From contig CM051519.1 in the NCBI GenBank assembly GCA_028015205.1, forward strand, positions 43,319,979 to 43,383,978: 64,000 bases of DNA. Direction: 5' to 3'. Below are positions 12,301-24,300 of this stretch, in pieces (the first letter of the stretch is position 1; every line of letters starts with the position of its first letter). Under the pieces are notes generated by a model. The model ran no database searches and was not told the origin of the DNA. It saw only the letters and a program-made list of their open reading frames with translations. This DNA comes from Mytilisepta virgata (taxonomy: Eukaryota > Mollusca > Bivalvia > Mytilida > Mytilidae). The translations under genes and the position numbers were made by a program.

Positions 12301-15300
12301 TAAAATATATGACTTGTTTTCGCTGTTACCGAAATATTTTGATTGAAATAAAATTTTCAGCCACAGAATGTTATGTGGAATTCTTGATATCTGCTCTGTT
12401 AGAAAACACACAAGGTAAAGCTTAACCCAAAATACTTCTACAAATTTATATCATAACTCTATGGCAAGCCATTTTACTATTTATTCTAACTTCAAGATAT
12501 CTCATATAATATATAAGATATCTCAAATAATATATAAGGTATCTTATATAATCTAGTTTTATAAGATATCTTATATACTTTATAAGATATCTAATAAACT
12601 TTATAAAATAAATTATATTGCTTAGGAAGCATATTTGGGAGGTCCTTTATAAAAGTTCCTCATTTCGTCCCAACTGGACTACAAATATGGCAGCCATGGG
12701 CAGTTCTTGTTTCTGATTGGCTAATATAAAAAATCTTCTCCTCTGAAGTCGCTTGGCCAAATGGAGCGAAACATGACAGGAAGCATCTATGGAAGGTTCT
12801 TTACAAAGTTTCCTCATTTTGTCCCGATCGGACAACAAACATGGCCGTCATATCTCATATAATTTATAAGAAATCTTATAAAGAAAATTATATGAGATAT
12901 CTTATAAACTATATATATATAAACTAATGTGATATCTTATAAAGTTTTTTAGATATCTCAAAGTTAGAATAAATAGTAAAACGACTTGCCATATAACTCA
13001 ATTAAATTTTATCCTTGAGCTCAAAGCTATTAAATCTGACATGGGCCTTTCGTATTGAGATAAATACTGAAATGAACACTATAATACTTACTCGGATATG
13101 TCTGCATCGGGGGATGGAGTGGAATACTCCTCAAGTCTTCTAAGGTAATCCTCAGAATTATCATACTTATCCCATTCAGCACAGGCCTCCTTCCACTCAT
13201 GGACAACCTCCTGTCTCACAATTTCTGGATCCAGAGGTCTTAGAAAACAACGTTTGCCGACATCACAGAGCCGGAAGTACTTCTCCTTGACTTTACCGTC
13301 TGGATGATGTTCACCCTTTTGTGGTTTAGGACGGTTCTTTTGTTTTTCAACTAAAGACGAATTCCAAATGTTGAATGTTAACATTTCAGTTTCATAATTT
13401 CAATCCTGCGAGTTGAAGAGGGTACTAGTATTTGAACTTTAGAATCATGAAAATGAAAGGATATAGGGTTTGTGACATTGAGATAAAATCAAATTTGATT
13501 ACGTTTAAACGCGGCAACATGTCGAAAACATCTTTTCCCACATCAAAAGACAAACTCTAAGCCGAAAATACCGTGACAAAAAATTAAGAAAAGTCACCAA
13601 CAGTTTTATTCATGTAGAATACAATTAACTACTTAAGAGACAATAACGGGTACGGGGTTGGAACTGACATAATTTAGAATGAGGGTAGGATAAGGAGTAC
13701 ACAATGTACGAATTATAGAAAATTTTTCATCGGATTGAAAATTTCTCACTATTAAAGATAATAGAGACTATTGATTTGAATATAAACATTGTAACCTTCA
13801 AAATTGTTTAATGCTTAGCTCGGTAAGACTTGTGAACAGAATGCATAATCAAACAAGAAAATGAAAATATACCGGCTAGGCATACATGTGACATCACATC
13901 AATATGATTTTCAGTAGATAAAAGCTACAAGAAATCGTCAGTTATACTTTAAAATGAGCTTAAACCCCACCACAAGATGGACCACCAAAATAAAGATTTA
14001 ATACTCCACTAAATTGCAAAACATGACAATGAAAAACCAATAATAAAACTTGAAACTATTGACAATATAGATAGATGCATTTAAATAGTAATATTCCAAA
14101 TGTGGCGGACCATACTGTCGTTAGATCAGAGGTTCAAATAAAAAGACTAAAAATAGATATATGCTCGGGAGAATTGGCCTGCTATATTGCAAGCTCACCA
14201 ATTATTCATTTATAGATAACAGTATATGGTAGGCACCATTCATGTTTCAATATATTTTTGTTTGAAATATATTTTGAAAATTAAAATAAAAAAATAAAAT
14301 TTGATCCCCAAAGTATATACTACAAAATAAAGTAGCTATATTTATCAATTATGGACTTTTAATTCGGTCAACACATTATATACGGACCTTGTAAAATAAT
14401 ATTGACCGAGGACTCGAGGTCAAGAAACCTTCCTCAGCATTTTCAAACCAAAATATGTAAAATGTGCATTTCAATAGTTCTCAACCTTCCGTAAATCAGG
14501 TAGACAAAGAAACATAATTTAAACAGATTTATTTAAAGAAAATTGAAAAAAACAAACATTTTCACAATATTGAGAACTTTTCCGAACGAATTCGGATCTA
14601 ATTTTAGTAATATGGAGTCAAAAATCTTTTACGAAGTCAACATTCTTTTACGAGTCAATATGCTTTTACAAGAGGTCGATACATGAAATATCCTGGTAGT
14701 CGTGTGACCAAACTAACCAATGAGAAAACACCGCATATGTAATATAAGGTGATATAGACAACCCACCAATAGTAAATTTCCATTGGAAAAGCTTTCAAAA
14801 TATTAACCTATTAGAATCGGTTATCGTAACCACAGATGTCAGACCAGGGCGGAATTTCATTTTAATGATTGGTTGCAGTTCATGTAGATCCATCGGCAGA
14901 AATTGGTCTTACCTTTTTTGCCCTTGTTATTCCACTCAAAATGTTCAGAATCACTAATCCCATTTCTATCTCTAAATAGATAAAAATATTTTATTACAAA
15001 CCAACAACTGAAAGCAGATAATTATATGTACACTATACATTTCTGTTAATGGCCACCACTACTAAATTGTTGCTGTAAACTGCAACTATTGTCATTGAAG
15101 TAAAAAAAAACAACTACAACTGTTACTATCATTGCAAATACATTGCACATTCAACTACTGCTGCTACAACTAGGCCTACACATTTCCATTGTTAAAAGCG
15201 ACCGAAGTGGTCAAACCACTGCTGAAGGCTCTGTCGTCGTTGCTAACGACAGCTAGTTACTGCCCACATGGTATTCATGGCGCTGACGACTATGATTGTG

Positions 15301-18300
15301 TTGTACCCGTTTCTACTACCACCTTAAAAATGGAGTTGATGGTGTTGTAACTACAGACAATGCAGCCACACCATCACAATTAATTCTTCCACAATCATCA
15401 ACACTACAAATTTTCGTCCATTAAATACATTACTGAAACAACGACTATTGTTACATTTTATTACCGATTTGTAATTATTGTAAAATTTTAAATTTTGTAT
15501 ATAAGAAATCTTAAAATGTATCAATGACATATATTTTGAAATATCTGCGGAAATCCTTAAAAATGGGAAATATATCATTAATATCAATGTCCTTATCAGA
15601 ACTTGGAACCAAATTATTCAAACAAGCCAGTTGCTTTTCTGATTTAAAATCTAAATACAATACTTGTGATAAATAAATAAATGAATAAACAAAACAAAAA
15701 AAAACAAAAAAACCAAAAATAGATAAATAAACTTTATTTAGAGACTGGTTTTTAGTTTTGTGATTTCTTAACTCTGGTGTGCTTTTGGTTCGTGACCGCT
15801 CTTTACTGTTACAATTTTTGTCTATACACCTATTTCCATACGCATATGCAATTACCATGTCACACTGGCTATGAAGACTACTTATTGTTGACGAGAATAA
15901 ATATTTGACTAACTGCTTCCTCTGACCATGCTTATCGAGTACCGATTCGAAACTTGATGACTTAAATGGAGTACGCTGCTGTAAATCTTCGTCGGGTACG
16001 GTTCTCAGCTTACTACCTTCATGGTCTGGTGCTTCTGTCGTGGTCTGCACTTCTTCCTGGTTTCCAAAGTTGTAACTTTTACTCTGTAAGGGAACTCTTT
16101 TGCAACGATATACCGGGAAAGTAAATTGTTTGCTATCCTTCCACATTTGAAGGCTAGAAATTCTGCCTCCTTCTTTCCGTTTACATAACGAATAATTTTG
16201 GTTACTTGGTGTCAAAGCTGAATTACTTCTATTTTGGTGCAAATATTCATCAAGCACCAGTTGCCAGTCAAATTTTAGCTCGTAAGAAATATGAAAAGGA
16301 TGTCTGTGTTTATTTGGTATTTTCTGTTTAACAATTGCTAGCTTGTCCATTTTGTATATTGCCTTGGTATCTTCAAGCCCTGTTAAGGACTGATTGATAG
16401 GTAGCTGAGAAAAACGTTCAAGGTCTCGATCCTCATCTATTATAGGAAGTAGCTCAATTGTCTGAATATGCCCAAGTCTATAACATCGTTTGTCAAACAA
16501 AATATATCCTGTTCTTTTACAAGGCCGTACGTAGTCGGGAGGTGGTTGAGGTGGTTTGTAAGGAAATGGCTTTCTGCCGAATTCATCTGTCCAAACTTCC
16601 CCAAACTCCTTCATATATTTCCTCTTTATGAATTCCATTGCCAAGGAAATTGGACTGTGTATGGCGATGTTCTCAGGGTACGGACCTTCGCGACTGAATA
16701 TCTCCTGTTCCTTGCGTAAAAGTGGCAAATTTTTATTTCTAAATTCCAGCTCCTTTTTCAATCTTTCCACTTCTCTTTTTACTTGCTCCTGTGGTTTGGG
16801 AACGAGACTCGTTCCTTCTTCATCAAATGTAAATAATTCTGGATGACGTGCAAGCCCATGATTAATTTCTGCCAGATCCATTCTCAACTCCTGGTTTTTC
16901 AGGTTTAACCGATCGACTGCCTCCTCTAGACGCAATTCACCATCTATGATTTCATCTTTAAGATCAGCAAGCTCTTTCTTAACTTTCTTCATTTCCTTGA
17001 AATTAGCCTCACATTTTTCTTTCATATCCATTATCAAACTAATAATTAAATATATATATACATCTATATCGTTGCGTGTCTCTTTAAAGTAATAATTACC
17101 TTTTCATTAGTCTGTACTTTTACTTTTGTTTGTACACAAAGTTTTGAATTTTGATTTGCTTGAATGAAAAGATATCGTTTCAATGAATTTTCTAAATCGT
17201 AAGTTAGCTTTTTTTCACTCTGAGAATATCTAGAGCGTAGTTTACAGAGACAGACAAACTGGACTCCCAAATACAACACAGGAACTCTTATAAAAGTCAT
17301 GAATGAATCAAGCTATTCCTGCTCTGTAAACGGCACACACAAAGTAAATGTAGCAGCAGTTGTAAATTATGGGGGGGGGGGGGGGTATGATGTGATACAC
17401 CCAATTTCAACTGTGATACTGGTAAATAAATTAATTCGGGATGGTTTCCGTAGTGATGACAACAATATATCCCTGTGTTATTATATAACGACAAAAAATA
17501 TATTAAAAAAAAATAAAAATATGCAATATTGAAATATAATTTAATCAACATTGTAATTGAAAATGTATAATAGGCAGAGAAGTCAAATGTTTTCGTATGT
17601 CACCTGTGGCGGGGTGTGTTCGACTCCGATCTTAATTGACAAGAATTGCCAATTTTCCTACCGAAGGTCGGTGACTCTCTTCGGGTACTCCGGCTTCCTC
17701 AACAAATAAAAACTGGCCGCCGCAAAACAGCAAAACGTGCTAAAAACGGCGTAAAACCCCAACTAAACAAACAAATGTTTTCGTACCGTAAGTACCAAAG
17801 ATCTTGATTTTAGGTACTGTAATTCATTTAAATTTTTAAGGAATCTGATCGACTCTAACGGTTGAATATGTATCACAGTAAATCGGAAAGCCTTCTTTGA
17901 TTTAATTTTAAAAAAGCTTGTAACAGTTTTGTACAATAATTAGCTGACCAAGCAACGTATCTCTGTTTGAAATGACTTGTGTGCAGTATTGATATCAAGG
18001 TGAGAGCAGATTACATTTCTTCACCCTTTGTTGAAATAAAAAAAAAATCAAAACTTTCTTGTGGATGCCAAGGACATATGTGCTGCAAATAACAAAAATC
18101 AACAAAGGAGACATGGATGGACCATACGAAATATGGTTCCGCAGAGCTCTGCTACCGAGATTTGATAGTACATGTATTCTATCCTTTGTTACGACATTTA
18201 CTGTGATTTAAACATTTGAAAATATGTCTTTCTATACTAAACTTTGAAACAAGTAAATGAAGTGTCTTGATAAAGGTTTTTAATATGTTTCAGGTAATTT

Positions 18301-21300
18301 AAAAAAAAATAAAATAAATATATAATTATATATATATATAAATTGTTGACACGTGCATATATATGGGACACCGAAACGGTGTCTTCAACCTATGCCTACA
18401 TTTTGAAAATCATATTCAAGGAATGCCTACAAACAAAATACAATAGGTGTTTATATAACAATTAAGTCATAATTACAGGGGTTAATTACAGTTAAATCAA
18501 GGTAAATACAACTGTTTTAAACCCAAATTTGTATAATATGTATGAATTTGATTTAATATTTATTTTATAAATGTGAGTTACAAATAAAATAAATAAAAGT
18601 GTTCGATATAAGAATTTTGAAAGCCTAAATGATAATATAAGGACAAGTAAATGCAAATTGAATATGTGGGGACTGTTACTGGTTAAAAATGTTCAAAAGT
18701 GTTGGAAGGTTAAAAATAATAAATATATATATATAATATTTCAATACAGCACGCTGAAAGCTATTCATTTATGGCATGAAGCTTAAAGTGAATATACCAA
18801 GCCTATCTTAAAATTAGTTATATTTCAATCACATATTTTATATATTTAATGAGGCACTATGAATGGTGTTCACTTTCTGTGATTATTGAAATTCATACTG
18901 AGTTTGCCAAGCCTTAGCTAAATTGTCAAAGCCTGAATAGGTATAAAAAAGCATGACCCTCACGTTTCAATCATCATTTTAAGTTACAATCATGGCAAAA
19001 GCACAGTTAGATGTTCAAATCGTTACTAACAGAAAGACTCCATAATGGTGAAATCGCTCCCGCTGACTACGCAGACGCAGCCTCACATCTGTTACACTTG
19101 GACTAAATTGCCATGTCACTAGTTGTTATTCAGTGCTTGTGTTTATTTACTGTCATTGTTTTATGAGTGTCAATGCTTAATGTTTACTGTCAGTGTAAAT
19201 TTTAGTGCTTTGTTTTTATTGTTATTGCTATGCATATTATTGAAACAAATATTATGATATTAAAGTAATCAAATTTATATTCTAGTATAATTTTCATTTA
19301 ATCTATATGAAGTCTCGAAAGGATATGACACACATAAACTGCTACATATCTAACAATGGTGCAATTTCCATATAAAACAAAAAAAAGTTGAGATACAAAA
19401 ATACCCCAATATCTGACTTAACCAATTATCTTCTTAATTAGACAATGTTTACACAAGACATTTATGTTTATACAATATTCAACCTATGCCTACAAACTTT
19501 TTTTTACCTTTTTATATATTTTTTCAAAATGTAAGCATAGGTTGAATGAACCACCGAAACTTATATTTGACACGTTCTTGGTGACAAAAAAACTGTTCAA
19601 TGTATGCAACCCAAGCAATGTACTTCATGCTAGCCTTATAATACTCCAAGCTCGGATTAACTTATTTTTGAATAAACAGATACAAACAAATTAAATATAT
19701 GTTTCATAAAAGTGTTTAATGAATAAATTGGTTAACTGCATAGTTTTTAAAACATTATCATTATTATATTTTTATTATTATTTTTGTGAAGTACCGTGAC
19801 GTCACAATGTGTAGCTATGCCGCTCCCCTGTTTTGCTTTATAAAGATTTTCTCAGAGACTTTTCGCTAATCTTATTTCATGATAAGCAGTGTCATTTAAA
19901 ATATAGAAACCAGAATGAAATATTATAATAAAAGTTTAATTATTGTATTAATGCTTGTTAAGATCGTTTTGTATCTTAAATGCAAAATGAAATATAGTTT
20001 AAACGACATGTAAAATATATATAAAAAGGAATGTGTTGGGTTAATTCTTTTCCTTCGTGTAAGAGTAAATGATTATACAATAGTTCAACCAAAGAAGCAA
20101 ATGCTTTTTTTTCTCTATTCTTCATTTTACACAGTCATATTTTCAACACGGAGCACAATATCGCAACCCACTGCATACTTTAAAATACTGTTTCTAAAAT
20201 AGTGTTCATAGTAACAAGCTTTGCCTAACCTTGTGGAAATGTTAATACTTATTTATACTGAATCTTAAATATCAGTTTTATGCGGGCATCGACTGATTTT
20301 TTAATTATTTTGGGCAGCTCCGTAATTGAAATTCATAACACATAAATAAAATCAATTTTAAATTTTATTATTTATATAAACTCTTAATTAACGTGTACTT
20401 CCTTTCTCTATAGTCGTTAGCTTGGGTCATATATAAAGAGTTTAATTAGATGTCATTTAAAATTAAAAAAAAATACATTAAGTACAATGTAATAAACATA
20501 AGATTATCAAAATATCAATTAGTTGTCTAACAGAAAATAATTAAAAAGTGTCAATTTGCCAAGGAGTTATGATTAATTTCACGTGCCATCTTGACAACAA
20601 ATTGATTTTTCAATGACACACAAAATGAATATAAATTAAGGGACTCTTGGTCAAATCATCATTCTGTCATCGGAAATCTACCTTAAACGAAATATCTAGA
20701 ATAAAATGAATTTTACAAAACTTTATCAGAAGTTACAAGAAGCCGAAACTAAAGCGCAGAAAGCATGTAAACAGATGTTACTGCTGAATGACAAACTCGA
20801 AGGTTTGAAAACCAGATACCAAAATGCTGTGAAAACTAACTCCAGAAGCTTCCGGTACCCACTGCACATGAAGATAGTGACTGTCCAGGGTATAATCAAC
20901 GCTTACTACTATTACACAATAGAGAAACAGAAAGAAATAGATGCACTGAGATACCAATTGTTTGGAGAGGAACCAGACTATGATCCTTACGAAGAAGAAT
21001 ATGGTGACTACGTAGAACAGTAAAGGGTTCCAGTTACCAGTCATAAGACTTATACGAAAGGCTCTTTTCAGAGCCACCTAAGTATTAAAAAAGTGCCTAA
21101 ATTGAGTTGTATAAATGAATTGTACCATTAGTGAGTTCTTCATAAATATCATTATTTGTCTGTCTAGTAAACAACAATAATACATTTATCCATATACCTT
21201 GAAATTTTATAGAACATTATTATAGTCATACAGATCTCAGAAAATGGACAAAAGTTCTAGCACTTTTTAAACAATTGTCCGCGTCAGATCGTAGAAAAGA

Positions 21301-24300
21301 ACCATTAAAATCCATGCATTAAAACAAAAATTAAACACAATCTAAAAGTAAAAACTAAACACAATCTAAAAGTAAATTATTAAACACAATAACAACAAAA
21401 AAAGAAGGCGAAATAATAAAATAAAATAAAAATTCAAAAAAGTAGAAAATCACATAAATATTTTCATGAAATATTTAAAAATAGAAATAGGATTTTATAG
21501 TCTGCTGGTATTACTTTGGATTCTTTCATATATTTATGTTCGAACATGTTTCATAAATAACAAAGTTCTACGTCTCCATGACGGAGATGCATTTTAGCAA
21601 ATTAAAAAAAAACCCTTGGTCAAATGCTTAACAGGTGACTGTGCAGTCATAGAAGCTTAGTAAGCTCGCAAATTTCAGATATAAAATATATGACTTGTTT
21701 TCGCTGTTACCGAAATATTTTGATTGAAATAAAATTTTCAGCCACAGAATGTTATGTGGAATTCTTGATATCTGCTCTGTTAGAAAACACACAAGGTAAA
21801 GCTTAACCCAAAATACTTCTACAAATTTATATCATAACTCTATGGCAAGCCATTTTACTATTTATTCTAACTTCAAGATATCTCATATAATATATAAGAT
21901 ATCTCAAATAATATATAAGGTATCTTATATAATCTAGTTTTATAAGATATCTTATATACTTTATAAGATATCTAATAAACTTTATAAAATAAATTATATT
22001 GCTTAGGAAGCATATTTGGGAGGTCCTTTATAAAAGTTCCTCATTTCGTCCCAACTGGACTACAAATATGGCAGCCATGGGCAGTTCTTGTTTCTGATTG
22101 GCTAATATAAAAAATCTTCTCCTCTGAAGTCGCTTGGCCAAATGGAGCGAAACATGACAGGAAGCATCTATGGAAGGTTCTTTACAAAGTTTCCTCATTT
22201 TGTCCCGATCGGACAACAAACATGGCCGTCATATCTCATATAATTTATAAGAAATCTTATAAAGAAAATTATATGAGATATCTTATAAACTATATATATA
22301 TAAACTAATGTGATATCTTATAAAGTTTTTTAGATATCTCAAAGTTAGAATAAATAGTAAAACGACTTGCCATATAACTCAATTAAATTTTATCCTTGAG
22401 CTCAAAGCTATTAAATCTGACATGGGCCTTTCGTATTGAGATAAATACTGAAATGAACACTATAATACTTACTCGGATATGTCTGCATCGGGGGATGGAG
22501 TGGAATACTCCTCAAGTCTTCTAAGGTAATCCTCAGAATTATCATACTTATCCCATTCAGCACAGGCCTCCTTCCACTCATGGACAACCTCCTGTCTCAC
22601 AATTTCTGGATCCAGAGGTCTTAGAAAACAACGTTTGCCGACATCACAGAGCCGGAAGTACTTCTCCTTGACTTTACCGTCTGGATGATGTTCACCCTTT
22701 TGTGGTTTAGGACGGTTCTTTTGTTTTTCAACTAAAGACGAATTCCAAATGTTGAATGTTAACATTTCAGTTTCATAATTTCAATCCTGCGAGTTGAAGA
22801 GGGTACTAGTATTTGAACTTTAGAATCATGAAAATGAAAGGATATAGGGTTTGTGACATTGAGATAAAATCAAATTTGATTACGTTTAAACGCGGCAACA
22901 TGTCGAAAACATCTTTTCCCACATCAAAAGACAAACTCTAAGCCGAAAATACCGTGACAAAAAATTAAGAAAAGTCACCAACAGTTTTATTCATGTAGAA
23001 TACAATTAACTACTTAAGAGACAATAACGGGTACGGGGTTGGAACTGACATAATTTAGAATGAGGGTAGGATAAGGAGTACACAATGTACGAATTATAGA
23101 AAATTTTTCATCGGATTGAAAATTTCTCACTATTAAAGATAATAGAGACTATTGATTTGAATATAAACATTGTAACCTTCAAAATTGTTTAATGCTTAGC
23201 TCGGTAAGACTTGTGAACAGAATGCATAATCAAACAAGAAAATGAAAATATACCGGCTAGGCATACATGTGACATCACATCAATATGATTTTCAGTAGAT
23301 AAAAGCTACAAGAAATCGTCAGTTATACTTTAAAATGAGCTTAAACCCCACCACAAGATGGACCACCAAAATAAAGATTTAATACTCCACTAAATTGCAA
23401 AACATGACAATGAAAAACCAATAATAAAACTTGAAACTATTGACAATATAGATAGATGCATTTAAATAGTAATATTCCAAATGTGGCGGACCATACTGTC
23501 GTTAGATCAGAGGTTCAAATAAAAAGACTAAAAATAGATATATGCTCGGGAGAATTGGCCTGCTATATTGCAAGCTCACCAATTATTCATTTATAGATAA
23601 CAGTATATGGTAGGCACCATTCATGTTTCAATATATTTTTGTTTGAAATATATTTTGAAAATTAAAATAAAAAAATAAAATTTGATCCCCAAAGTATATA
23701 CTACAAAATAAAGTAGCTATATTTATCAATTATGGACTTTTAATTCGGTCAACACATTATATACGGACCTTGTAAAATAATATTGACCGAGGACTCGAGG
23801 TCAAGAAACCTTCCTCAGCATTTTCAAACCAAAATATGTAAAATGTGCATTTCAATAGTTCTCAACCTTCCGTAAATCAGGTAGACAAAGAAACATAATT
23901 TAAACAGATTTATTTAAAGAAAATTGAAAAAAACAAACATTTTCACAATATTGAGAACTTTTCCGAACGAATTCGGATCTAATTTTAGTAATATGGAGTC
24001 AAAAATCTTTTACGAAGTCAACATTCTTTTACGAGTCAATATGCTTTTACAAGAGGTCGATACATGAAATATCCTGGTAGTCGTGTGACCAAACTAACCA
24101 ATGAGAAAACACCGCATATGTAATATAAGGTGATATAGACAACCCACCAATAGTAAATTTCCATTGGAAAAGCTTTCAAAATATTAACCTATTAGAATCG
24201 GTTATCGTAACCACAGATGTCAGACCAGGGCGGAATTTCATTTTAATGATTGGTTGCAGTTCATGTAGATCCATCGGCAGAAATTGGTCTTACCTTTTTT

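Larger units (their letters stand above)
6366..15748. repeat. Left unit of a 9.38-kb direct tandem duplication (9383 bp)
   Basis: Every ORF, repeat and intron here recurs at +9383 to +9381 bp. The offset changes only at a G run (16 at 7988-8003 versus 15 at 17371-17385) and an A run (9 at 9997-10005 versus 8 at 19379-19386). I found no other difference by eye. The unit carries exons 2, 3 and most of exon 4 of the coiled-coil gene, the nested histone-type-3'-end gene, a foldback element and a SINE-like repeat. Confidence 0.95.
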
